Shown in pieces: positions 33,708-42,259 of a stretch of DNA of 46,187 bases; positions within the stretch are counted from its first letter, which is position 1; each line of letters begins with the position of its first letter. This DNA comes from Clostridiales bacterium UBA4080 (lineage in GTDB: Bacteria > Bacillota > Clostridia > Lachnospirales > Vallitaleaceae): the NCBI GenBank assembly GCA_002381865.1, contig DFYO01000004.1, positions 1 to 46,187 on the forward strand, read 5' to 3'. The notes beneath the pieces are model-generated. The model saw only the letters and a program-made list of their open reading frames with translations. It did not search any database and was not told where the DNA came from. The position numbers and the translations under genes were made by a program.

Positions 33708-33798
33708 AGCCATCTCCTTTGAAACAAAGTAAAATAAAAAACAGAGCAATAATAATACAATTATTATATAACAAAGAAATATAAATGACAATATATTG

Positions 33799-33813
33799 AT
33801 AAGTAATACTTAT
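33799..33813. promoter_or_regulatory. Candidate LysR-type operator
   Basis: ATAAGTAATACTTAT is a palindrome with 7-bp arms around one central base and fits the LysR T-N11-A pattern. It lies in the LysR-purL divergent region. Confidence 0.5.
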
Positions 33814-33921
33814 TAATGATATTAGCATTATTAATTATAATTTCAAGAGAATATATGCTATTATGAGAGGAGATAATAAATAAAATAATTAACATAAATA
33901 ATAAATTTTTGGAGGTATAAG

Positions 33922-36900
33922 ATGAGTTGTATAAAAAGAGTTTTTGTAGAAAAAAAGAATAGCTGTCAGGTCGAAGCAAATCAGCTATTAGAGGATTTAA
34001 AACACAATCTAGCCTTGGATTGCCTTGAAGGATTAAGAATATTACACAGATATGATGTAGATAATGTTGAAGAGGATATTTATAAGCAGGCACAATATAC
34101 AATTTTTGCAGAAAAACCTGTTGATAATCTTTACGAAAATAGCTTTAGCTTAAGTGAAGGGGATATGGTTTTTGGAATGGAGTATCTGCCTGGACAATAT
34201 GATCAGAGAGCAGACTCATGTGAGCAATGCATAAGACTACTTAGCCCTGACTCAGATCCGATTGTAAGAACAGCAAAAATAATTGTATTATCTGGAAATC
34301 TGACACAAAATGTTTTTGAAAAGATAAAAGCTTATTGCATTAATCCAGTGGATTCGAGAGAGGCAGATTTATCAATGCCTCAAACCCTAGAAATAGAATT
34401 TGAGGTTCCAGAGCAGGTAGTTACAGTTGAGGGCTTTATTGAGCTTGATAGAGAGGGGGTTGTTGAGTTATGGAAAAGCCTTGGGCTTGCTATGACACAG
34501 CAGGATTTGATTTTCACACAGGAGTATTTTAAAAACACTGCAAAAAGAAATCCGACCATTACAGAAATCAGAGTTTTAGATACCTATTGGTCAGATCATT
34601 GCAGACATACCACCTTCCTTACAAAAATCAATAGAGTGGACTTTGAAGAAGGGTTTTTTAATGAACCTGTTAAAGCGAGCTATCAAAAATATTTATATGA
34701 TAGAAAAGAGGTATTAGGGGAAAAGGCAAATGAGAAAGATGTCTGTATGATGGATATTGCTCTGCTTGCAATGAAAAAAATGAGAAAGCTAGGCAAGCTA
34801 GAGGATCTTGAGATATCGGATGAAATTAATGCATGCAGTATTATTGTGCCTGTAGATGTAGATGGAGTATCAGAGGAATGGCTAGTTATGTTTAAAAATG
34901 AAACACATAATCATCCGACAGAAATTGAACCCTTTGGAGGTGCAGCAACTTGTCTGGGAGGTGCAATCAGAGATCCTCTTTCAGGAAGATCCTATGTTTA
35001 TCAGGCAATGAGAGTAACGGGTGCAGCAGATCCTACAGTAGCAGTTGAAGATACTTTACCCGGAAAGCTTTCACAGAGAAAAATAGTAACAGAGGCAGCA
35101 CATGGATATAGCTCTTATGGAAATCAGATAGGCTTGGCAACAGGCTTGGTAGAAGAAATATATCATCCTGATTATGTGGCAAAAAGACTTGAAATTGGAG
35201 CGGTGATCGCAGCCGCGCCTAGGAAAAATGTTATAAGAGAAACCTCAGATCCTGGGGATATAATTGTGCTATTAGGTGGAAGAACTGGAAGAGATGGCTG
35301 TGGCGGTGCAACGGGTTCTTCTAAGGAGCATACAGAGGAATCGCTACATACATGTGGGGCCGAGGTGCAAAAAGGAAATCCTCCTACTGAAAGAAAAATT
35401 CAAAGATTATTTAGAAAAGAGGAAGTAAGCTCTTTGATTAAAAAATGCAATGACTTTGGTGCAGGAGGAGTTTCGGTTGCAATAGGTGAGCTAGCAGACG
35501 GATTAATTATTGATTTAGATGCTGTTCCTAAAAAGTACGCAGGACTTGATGGAACAGAGCTGGCAATTTCAGAATCACAAGAGAGAATGGCAGTTGTATT
35601 AGATGAAAAGGATGTAGAAAAATTTATTCAGTATGTAGATGATGAGAATTTGGAAGCGACGGTTGTTGCAAAAGTTACACAAGAGAAAAGACTTGTAATG
35701 AAATGGAAAGATAAGGTAATTGTTGATATCAGCAGAGAATTTTTAGATACTAATGGAGCTACTGACGAAACTGAGGTTAATGTGCTTGCACCTAAAAAAA
35801 TAAGCTTTTTTGAAGAGCAGGCAAAAAAAGCATCAGATGAGAAAAATATCAAAGAAAAATGGTTTAACTGCTTGAAGGATTTGAATGTTTGTTCACAGAA
35901 AGGGCTTGTAGAAAGATTTGATGCTTCAATTGGTGCAGGTTCGGTTTTCATGCCATTTGGAGGAAAGTATCAAGCTACGCCGATAGAGGCAATGGTTGCA
36001 AAAATTCCACTTGAAAAGGGTGATACAAAGACAGGAACGGCAATGAGCTATGGCTATAATCCGTATCTTACTAGCTGGAGTCCTTTTCATGGAGCTGTGT
36101 ATGCTGTAGTTGAATCAGTTGCTAAAATAGTTGCAACTGGAGGAGATTACAAAAAAATAAGATTTACCTTCCAGGAATACTTTAAAAGATTAAATAAAGA
36201 AGCGGATAGATGGGGAGAACCATTTAGCGCATTATTAGGAGCATATTATGCTCAGGATATCTTGGAATTGCCATCAATTGGCGGTAAAGACAGTATGTCA
36301 GGTACTTTTCATGATATAGATGTACCTCCTACTTTAGTTTCCTTTGCAGTGGACACAGTTGACGTTACAAAAGTTATTTCTCCAGAGTTTAAAGAGGCAA
36401 ATAGCAAGGTGGTATTTGTAGGGATAAAAAGAGATGTGTATGAGCTTCCAGACTTTGATATTCTTAAAAATAATTATGAGGAAATTTTCAGGCTTATCAA
36501 TGAAGGCCAGATTTTATCAGCACACACTGTAGGAAAGGGAGGTATTTGCGAAGCAATATCAAAAATGGCATTTGGTAACATGATTGGATTTAATTTTAAC
36601 ACTTTAATAGAGGAAGAAAGCTGTTTTATGCCTGAGTATGGCTCAATTATTTTAGAGCTTTCGGAGAAAGCTGAATTAGAGGCTGTAATAAAAGGACTAG
36701 ATTATGTTGAGCTTGGAAGAACAACGAATACTCCGTTTATTAGTATTAAGGGAATAGAAATTGAACTTAAAGAGGCGCTTTCAATATGGGAAAAGCCCCT
36801 TGAATCAGTTTTTCCATCGGTTGCAAAGGCTTATACAAATGAAATAAAAGATGAAATATTTGAAACAAAGAATATATATATATGCAAGAATAAAATTGCA

Positions 36901-37701
36901 AAACCAAAGGTTTTTATTCCGGTGTTTCCAGGGACCAATTGTGAGTATGATAGTAAGAAAGCTTTTGAAGAAGCAGGAGCAGATGTAACAACACAGGTGT
37001 TTAAAAATATTAAACAGGGTCATATTGAACAAACGGTAGTTAATATGGTTAATAATATTAAGCAATCCAATATCCTGATGCTTCCAGGAGGTTTTAGTGC
37101 TGGTGATGAGCCAGAGGGATCTGGTAAGTTTATTGCAACGGTATTTAGAAATCCTAGAATTAAAGAGGCAGTAACAGAATTATTAAACAACAGGGACGGA
37201 CTAATGCTTGGTATATGTAATGGTTTTCAGGCGCTGATAAAGCTTGGACTTGTACCAGATGGACAGATTGCTGATTTGACAGAAAACTCTCCAACACTAA
37301 CCTATAATACAATTGGCAGACACATTTCATGTATAGCCCAGACCAAGGTTATTTCAAACAAATCACCTTGGTTTGCGAATGTAAAGCCAGGAGATATTTT
37401 CTCAACAGCATTGTCTCATGGAGAAGGAAGATTTATTGCATCTGAGGAAGTGGTTGAAAAATTATTTAAAAACGGACAGGTAGCTACCTGCTATGTGGAT
37501 TTTGAAGGTAAGCCGACAATGCAAAGTCCTTATAATCCTAATGGATCAATCTATGCAATCGAAGGTATTACAAGTCAAGACGGAAGAATACTTGGGAAAA
37601 TGGGTCATTCAGAGAGAATAGGAAATAATGTTTACAGAAATATTACAGGTGAAAAGGACCAAAAATTATTTGTTTCAGGAGTAGAATACTTCACTAAGTA
37701 G
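33922..37701 (+). CDS. purL: Phosphoribosylformylglycinamidine synthase, single-chain
   Basis: The 1259-residue enzyme converts FGAR, glutamine and ATP to FGAM in purine synthesis. It fuses the PurS-like N-terminus, the two ATP-binding PurL halves and a C-terminal glutamine amidotransferase. The synthase shows TYWSDHCRHTTF, FKNETHNHPTEIEPFGGAATCLGGAIRD and GGRTGRDGCGGATGSS, then FDASIGAGSVFMPFGGKYQ. The amidotransferase carries FPGTNCEYD, MLPGGFSAGDE, LGICNGFQAL (catalytic Cys near residue 1099) and LSHGEGRF. The length and order fit the clade II enzymes of Clostridium and some streptococci rather than the three-subunit PurS-PurQ-PurL of Bacillus. GGAGG precedes ATG. No other pur gene and no purine riboswitch were seen nearby. 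Confidence 0.96.
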   Translation: MSCIKRVFVEKKNSCQVEANQLLEDLKHNLALDCLEGLRILHRYDVDNVEEDIYKQAQYTIFAEKPVDNLYENSFSLSEGDMVFGMEYLPGQYDQRADSCEQCIRLLSPDSDPIVRTAKIIVLSGNLTQNVFEKIKAYCINPVDSREADLSMPQTLEIEFEVPEQVVTVEGFIELDREGVVELWKSLGLAMTQQDLIFTQEYFKNTAKRNPTITEIRVLDTYWSDHCRHTTFLTKINRVDFEEGFFNEPVKASYQKYLYDRKEVLGEKANEKDVCMMDIALLAMKKMRKLGKLEDLEISDEINACSIIVPVDVDGVSEEWLVMFKNETHNHPTEIEPFGGAATCLGGAIRDPLSGRSYVYQAMRVTGAADPTVAVEDTLPGKLSQRKIVTEAAHGYSSYGNQIGLATGLVEEIYHPDYVAKRLEIGAVIAAAPRKNVIRETSDPGDIIVLLGGRTGRDGCGGATGSSKEHTEESLHTCGAEVQKGNPPTERKIQRLFRKEEVSSLIKKCNDFGAGGVSVAIGELADGLIIDLDAVPKKYAGLDGTELAISESQERMAVVLDEKDVEKFIQYVDDENLEATVVAKVTQEKRLVMKWKDKVIVDISREFLDTNGATDETEVNVLAPKKISFFEEQAKKASDEKNIKEKWFNCLKDLNVCSQKGLVERFDASIGAGSVFMPFGGKYQATPIEAMVAKIPLEKGDTKTGTAMSYGYNPYLTSWSPFHGAVYAVVESVAKIVATGGDYKKIRFTFQEYFKRLNKEADRWGEPFSALLGAYYAQDILELPSIGGKDSMSGTFHDIDVPPTLVSFAVDTVDVTKVISPEFKEANSKVVFVGIKRDVYELPDFDILKNNYEEIFRLINEGQILSAHTVGKGGICEAISKMAFGNMIGFNFNTLIEEESCFMPEYGSIILELSEKAELEAVIKGLDYVELGRTTNTPFISIKGIEIELKEALSIWEKPLESVFPSVAKAYTNEIKDEIFETKNIYICKNKIAKPKVFIPVFPGTNCEYDSKKAFEEAGADVTTQVFKNIKQGHIEQTVVNMVNNIKQSNILMLPGGFSAGDEPEGSGKFIATVFRNPRIKEAVTELLNNRDGLMLGICNGFQALIKLGLVPDGQIADLTENSPTLTYNTIGRHISCIAQTKVISNKSPWFANVKPGDIFSTALSHGEGRFIASEEVVEKLFKNGQVATCYVDFEGKPTMQSPYNPNGSIYAIEGITSQDGRILGKMGHSERIGNNVYRNITGEKDQKLFVSGVEYFTK

Positions 37702-37709
37702 GAGGATAT

Positions 37710-38387
37710 ATGTCATCATCCACATTAAAAATTATTGCCTGTATTGTAATGCTGATTGACCATACAGGAGCACTATTGTTTCCAGAAATATTATTATTAA
37801 GGATTATTGGAAGATTAGCTTTTCCTATTTTTGCTTTTTTGATTACGGAGGGATATAGTCATACCTCGGATAAAAAGAAGTATTTATTTCGATTGATTGC
37901 GTTTGCGTTTTTATCAGAGGCAATATTTGATATGGCTTTATTTGGAGAGTGGCTTGCTTTTGGATATCAGAACATATTTTTTACTTTGTCCATAGGACTT
38001 GCAGGTATTTGGATGTATGATAGTTTTGTTTTAAATAACAGATTATTAGCCTATTTGGCATTTGTAGTATCCATGCTTGCAGCTATATATATGAAAACGG
38101 ATTATAGTGCTATGGGGGTTTTAACTGTTTTTGTTTTTCATTTATATAAAAATAACAAAGTTCATCTGATTATTGGAACAATTATTGTAAACAGTATTTT
38201 CCCAATAATAAATATTATTACCTATAAAACTTTTAATATATATACGATACTTCAATTGTTTGCTGTATTTTCACTGCTAATCATTTTTAATTATAATGGA
38301 AGCAGAGGCTACAGGCTAAAATATTTTTTCTATTTATTTTATCCTGGACATTTACTCGTTTTGATATTAATAAAAAATTATTTTTAA
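37710..38387 (+). CDS. TraX-like membrane protein
   Basis: ATG at 37710 lies eight bases after the purL stop and is preceded by AGGAGG, so the two are probably co-transcribed. The 225-residue protein has about eight hydrophobic helices. It carries the TraX signature LKIIACIVMLIDHTGALLFP and GRLAFPIFAFLITEGYSHTSDKKKYLFRL, then FQNIFFTLSIG-like and YPGHLLVLILI segments. TraX of the F plasmid acetylates pilin; chromosomal homologues in Firmicutes are probably membrane acyltransferases of unknown substrate. Nothing else conjugative is nearby, so the name does not imply a mobile element. Confidence 0.88.
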   Translation: MSSSTLKIIACIVMLIDHTGALLFPEILLLRIIGRLAFPIFAFLITEGYSHTSDKKKYLFRLIAFAFLSEAIFDMALFGEWLAFGYQNIFFTLSIGLAGIWMYDSFVLNNRLLAYLAFVVSMLAAIYMKTDYSAMGVLTVFVFHLYKNNKVHLIIGTIIVNSIFPIINIITYKTFNIYTILQLFAVFSLLIIFNYNGSRGYRLKYFFYLFYPGHLLVLILIKNYF

Positions 38388-38397
38388 AAAATTAAAG

Positions 38398-38437
38398 AGT
38401 CCCTCTGATATTAATTCAGAGGGACTAGGTATTTTTA
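38398..38437 (+). terminator. Terminator of purL-traX
   Basis: AGTCCCTCTGA pairs perfectly with TCAGAGGGACT over TATTAAT, followed by AGGTATTTTTA. Confidence 0.85.
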
Positions 38438-38544
38438 TAGTAATAAGAGTTGACTCATTTAATAAACAAGATGTCAAGCTGTAGGTTAATTAGAGGTTTG
38501 AGTGTTTTTATGGGATAAAAAATCTCAATAATATAAAGAATAAA

Positions 38545-39312
38545 CTATTTTTTAGTTAAAGCTTTATTTCGTATATATTTGATACTGCTGTTTGAATTGC
38601 CACTTGGAACAGATTTTAAATCAAACTGCTTTAATGAAGCTACAAAAGGAGTCAGTTTGGTATAACCATAATTTCTTGAATCGAAATCAGGATATCTTTT
38701 TGTTAGGGTGCTACCTAATAAACCAAGAGTTGCCCATCCATCCTCGTCTGATATTTCTGTAATAATGGTGCGAATAGCTTCAGTTAACTGCAGTTTAGAA
38801 AGCATTCCAGTTTCTTTTTCCTTAGAAGAGCTGCCTTCTTTACCTTTGCTTTGAGGAGAAGGATTATCAATTGAAATTGACGCTAAAACCTCAAGATATT
38901 TAAATTTTTCGCAAGCGGATATAAAAGGGGTAGGTGTTTTTTTCTCGCCCATGCCAATTACATACATTCCTGCTTCACGAAGTCTGGCTGCAAGCTTTGT
39001 AAAATCACTGTCACTAGATACAATACAAAATCCGTCAACGTTATTTGAATATAGAATATCCATAGCGTCAATGATAAGAGCAGCATCAGTTGCATTCTTG
39101 CCAGTTGTATATGAATATTGCTGTATTGGGGAAATTGAGTAATTTAAAAGGACATTTTTCCAAGATGCAAGCTGGGGCTTGGTCCAATCTCCATAAATAC
39201 GTTTATAGGTCGGAGTACCATGATTAGAAATTTCATCAATAATATAACGAATATATTTTTCTGAAACATTATCTGCGTCGATTAATAGCGCGATTCGTTT
39301 TTCCTTGTCCAT
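38545..39312 (-). CDS. NYN-domain ribonuclease-like protein with OST-HTH/LOTUS domain
   Basis: The start at 39312 (MDKEKRIALLIDADN) lies eight bases after AAAGGA on the minus strand; ATG at 39321 is too close to it. The 255-residue protein has a NYN (PIN-like) nuclease domain at about residues 5-135, with the acidic residues of LLIDADNVS, TDAALIIDAMD and VSSDSDFTKLA. A Ser/Lys-rich linker follows, then an OST-HTH/LOTUS domain (about 170-245; EDGWATLGLLGSTLTKRYPDFD, SRNYGYTKLTPFVASL). LOTUS domains bind RNA, in particular structured or G-rich RNA, so this may be an RNA-cleaving enzyme. It starts 20 bases after the luxS stop and is probably co-transcribed with it. Confidence 0.88.
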   Translation of the reverse strand: MDKEKRIALLIDADNVSEKYIRYIIDEISNHGTPTYKRIYGDWTKPQLASWKNVLLNYSISPIQQYSYTTGKNATDAALIIDAMDILYSNNVDGFCIVSSDSDFTKLAARLREAGMYVIGMGEKKTPTPFISACEKFKYLEVLASISIDNPSPQSKGKEGSSSKEKETGMLSKLQLTEAIRTIITEISDEDGWATLGLLGSTLTKRYPDFDSRNYGYTKLTPFVASLKQFDLKSVPSGNSNSSIKYIRNKALTKK

Positions 39313-39332
39313 AACTAACATCCTTTCTGAGT

Positions 39333-39812
39333 CTATTTTGGATAAATCGTATTACCTTCATTTGAATTATATAAAGCTCGTTCTAAGTATTGCCTAGCTT
39401 GATATTTTGCCATAGGAAGATTCATATCAAGAAAATTTCCACAATCCTTTGGAGCAGCACCAGGTATTTCATCATTAAACGCAGCAATAAATTCAAAGGT
39501 TCTTATTAATAGGGGTATAATGTCATTAGGAACGTAATCACCGTTTAATAATAGATAACAGCCGGTTCTGCAGCCCATTGGACCAAAATATATTACTTTA
39601 TCCATAAATTCAGAGTCATTTCTTAAGAAGGTTGCAGCTAAATGCTCCATAGCATGAAGCTCTGCAGTATTAATAACAGGCTCGAAATTTGGCCTTGTCA
39701 TTCTTAAATCAAAGGTTGTAATAACGGCGTCACCTACTGGATCTTTTCTAGAAACATAAACACCCGGAAGCAAATCCAAATGATTTACAGTAAAGCTTGT
39801 AATTTTTTGCAT
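39333..39812 (-). CDS. luxS: S-ribosylhomocysteine lyase
   Basis: The 159-residue enzyme splits S-ribosylhomocysteine to homocysteine and DPD, the precursor of autoinducer-2, in the activated methyl cycle. Metal ligands His53 and His57 (HAMEH) and Cys124 (PKDCGNF) are present, with catalytic Cys81 in GPMGCRTG and Glu56. AAGGAG precedes ATG on the minus strand. No pfs (nucleosidase) gene is nearby, so this is not a methyl-cycle operon here. The NYN/LOTUS gene follows in the same direction. The 257-bp gap to the next plus-strand gene is AT-rich and must contain both promoters, but I cannot place a good -35/-10 pair for luxS. Confidence 0.96.
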   Translation of the reverse strand: MQKITSFTVNHLDLLPGVYVSRKDPVGDAVITTFDLRMTRPNFEPVINTAELHAMEHLAATFLRNDSEFMDKVIYFGPMGCRTGCYLLLNGDYVPNDIIPLLIRTFEFIAAFNDEIPGAAPKDCGNFLDMNLPMAKYQARQYLERALYNSNEGNTIYPK

Positions 39813-40069
39813 ATAAAACTCCTTTAAATATAATAATTAATCAATACTATATTTCTATTAAATAATGCTTAGTAGCGAACTAAAATAAGTTTAGCATAAT
39901 AAAAAAATATAAATTATATAAATAGTATAACATCAATATCCAAGAATTAACAGATTATTATATTATAAGCTAAGCTTATCAAACAAAAAAGTATAGTAAT
40001 AAATTAGTACTAATTGTATGTTTTTTATAGTATAATATATATATATTTCGTGTACCGGAGGTAGGCAGA

Positions 40070-42091
40070 ATGAATATTTTTTTTGAGATTATAAGAAACT
40101 TCGGAATGCTCATTTCAATCAGCATTATTTCTAGCTTTATTGGCTCATCAGATAATAAATCAACTTACAATAAAATTTTACAGGGAATATTATTTGGATC
40201 TGCAGCTGTGATTGGAATGCTAAGTCCGGTAATTATATCAGAGGGAATAATTTTTGACGGAAGATCCGTTGTGATAAGTATATGTGCTGCTTTTTTTGGT
40301 CCTGTTTCAGGAGGGATTGCAACTCTAATGCCACTCGTGCTCAGAATTTATCAAGGCGGAGCAGGAATGAATATGGGCATATTGGTGATTGTATCTTCGA
40401 TGGTCATAGGCTTGATTTTTTATGATATGCAAAATAAAAACAACAGAATAATGACACTTAAAAAGCTTTATTTATTAGGTATTGTTGTACATATTTTAAT
40501 GGTTATATATATGAATGCTTTGCCAGCAGAATTAATACTTGATACAATTCGTAAAATGGCTTTTCCAGTAATGTTGGTATATCCAATAGTGACAGTTTTG
40601 ATTGGATGGGTATTAATACAGGCAACATTAAGAAGCAGAGCTAAAATCGAGCTGCTTGAAAATGTGAAAATAATAGCAGAAAGCGAAAGGCGTTTTAAGA
40701 GCATTTTTGAAAGCTCAGCGGATGCCATTTTATTATATAAAGAGGACAAAATTTTTGACTGTAATCAGGCGGCAGCTGATTTGCTCGGCGGAGGGGAAAA
40801 GGATTATGTTTTGGGCAAGTATCCTTGGGAAATTTCTCCGGATAAACAGGATAATAGTATTTCTTCAGAGCAAAAAGCTAAAAAAATCATTAAAGAGTGT
40901 AAAGAGGAAGGTACGGTAAGATTTGATTGGCAATATATTGATAAAAATGGAAAAACCCTTAACGTTGAAATTGTAATCACGAAAATTTCTATCCATGGTG
41001 AAGAGGTTTTTCATGTGCTTTGCAGGGATATGTCTGAAAAGAAAGAGCTACAGTCAAAATTAGAGTATATGAGCTATCATGATAAACTAACAGGCTTATA
41101 TAATCGACATTTTTTAGAAGAAGAGATTTTGAGAGCAGATACAAAAGACAACTACCCTTTAACTATTTTAATGGCAGACGTTAATGGCCTTAAGCTTGTT
41201 AATGACAGCTTTGGTCATTTTGCAGGGGATGAGCTTTTGAAAACTGTTGCTCGAGTAATAAATGAGGGAAACAGAAAGGATGGAGTAGCAGCAAGAGTTG
41301 GCGGTGATGAATTTATTATTGTTCTCAAAAAGACGAATGAGGATGAAGCAAAAAGAATAGTAGACAATATTCAAAGGCTAGCTGAAAAAGAAAAAATAGA
41401 GGGTATCGATATTTCCATAACATTTGGATGGGCAACAAAAAGCACAGAAGGTGAAAATATAAAAAATATTCAGAAAAAGGCGGAAGATTTTTTATATAAG
41501 AAAAAGCTTTTTGAAAGTCCAAGTATGAGAAATAGGACTATCGATACTATAATCCATACACTGCATGAAAAAAACAAAAGAGAAGAAGCACACTCACATA
41601 GAGTTTCTATTATTAGTGAAAAAATTGGCAAAGCATTGAACTTGTCGGATTCAGATGTCAAGGAATTAAAAAATATGGGACTACTACATGATATTGGTAA
41701 AATTGCATTGGATGAAAATGTTTTAAATAAAACAGGGAAGCTTACTGATGAGGAATGGGAGTCAATTAAAAAGCATCCTGAAATTGGTTATAGAATACTA
41801 AGTACAGTAAATGAGATGTCAGAAATAGCTGAATATGTTCTTTCACACCATGAAAAATGGGATGGGTCAGGATATCCGAGAGGTATAGCGGAAGAGGAAA
41901 TACCTCTGATGGCAAGAATCATTACGATTGCAGACAGCTTTGACGCAATGACCTGTGAGAGACCATATAGGCAAGCAATGAGCTATAGGGATGCAATTGA
42001 TGAAATTAAAAGGTGTGCAGGCACTCAGTTTGACCCATTTCTGGCAGATGTTTTTTGTAAGATGATGGAAGCGGATTCGGGAGAAATATAA
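40070..42091 (+). CDS. 5TM (LytS/YhcK-type) - PAS - GGDEF - HD-GYP protein
   Basis: CGGAGGTAGG precedes ATG at 40070; a -10-like TATAAT sits at 40031-40036. The 673-residue protein starts with a 5TM-5TMR_LYT membrane sensor (about 1-190) whose motif SVVISICAAFFGPVSGGIATLMPLVLRIYQGGAG is typical. A PAS domain (about 205-335, FKSIFESSADAILLY) and a GGDEF domain with intact VGGDEF near residue 410 follow. Last is an HD-GYP domain (about 490-665) with LLHDIGKIA near 540 and HHEKWDGSGYP near 600. Both cyclic-di-GMP synthesis and breakdown look possible. No RxxD inhibitory site is evident before GGDEF. It is monocistronic. Confidence 0.92.
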   Translation: MNIFFEIIRNFGMLISISIISSFIGSSDNKSTYNKILQGILFGSAAVIGMLSPVIISEGIIFDGRSVVISICAAFFGPVSGGIATLMPLVLRIYQGGAGMNMGILVIVSSMVIGLIFYDMQNKNNRIMTLKKLYLLGIVVHILMVIYMNALPAELILDTIRKMAFPVMLVYPIVTVLIGWVLIQATLRSRAKIELLENVKIIAESERRFKSIFESSADAILLYKEDKIFDCNQAAADLLGGGEKDYVLGKYPWEISPDKQDNSISSEQKAKKIIKECKEEGTVRFDWQYIDKNGKTLNVEIVITKISIHGEEVFHVLCRDMSEKKELQSKLEYMSYHDKLTGLYNRHFLEEEILRADTKDNYPLTILMADVNGLKLVNDSFGHFAGDELLKTVARVINEGNRKDGVAARVGGDEFIIVLKKTNEDEAKRIVDNIQRLAEKEKIEGIDISITFGWATKSTEGENIKNIQKKAEDFLYKKKLFESPSMRNRTIDTIIHTLHEKNKREEAHSHRVSIISEKIGKALNLSDSDVKELKNMGLLHDIGKIALDENVLNKTGKLTDEEWESIKKHPEIGYRILSTVNEMSEIAEYVLSHHEKWDGSGYPRGIAEEEIPLMARIITIADSFDAMTCERPYRQAMSYRDAIDEIKRCAGTQFDPFLADVFCKMMEADSGEI

Positions 42092-42139
42092 ATATTTATA
42101 AGCCCAGTGAATGAGTTTTGTTATTAAGAGCTTGATTTT

Positions 42140-42161
42140 ATTGCTTTTTAAAGCAATTTTT
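42140..42161 (+). terminator. Terminator of the GGDEF-HD-GYP gene
   Basis: ATTGCTT pairs with AAGCAAT over a 4-base loop, followed by TTTT. Confidence 0.65.
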
Positions 42162-42208
42162 AAATCTATAAAAGTAGCTTATATAAAGTAGCTACTATTT
42201 ACACAGTA

Positions 42209-42238
42209 TTGTTATTATGTTAAACTAACAAATATTAT
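42209..42238 (+). promoter_or_regulatory. Candidate promoter of trpS
   Basis: TTGTTA (42209-42214), 18 bp, TATTAT (42233-42238), overlapping a TATAAT at 42238-42243. Transcription would start near 42245-42250, after the upstream ATG at 42242, which supports the TTG start of trpS at 42260. Confidence 0.5.
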
Positions 42239-42259
42239 ATAATGAAAAGGGTGAATAAA

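Noticed and set aside
33708..33921. Purine riboswitch or PurR box before purL
   Set aside because: No aptamer core and no PurBox-like pair was visible; the region is simple AT-rich DNA apart from the palindrome.
37710..38387. TraX as a sign of a conjugative element
   Set aside because: No relaxase, type IV secretion, integrase or attachment site is nearby, and the gene is operonic with purL. Chromosomal TraX homologues are common in Firmicutes.
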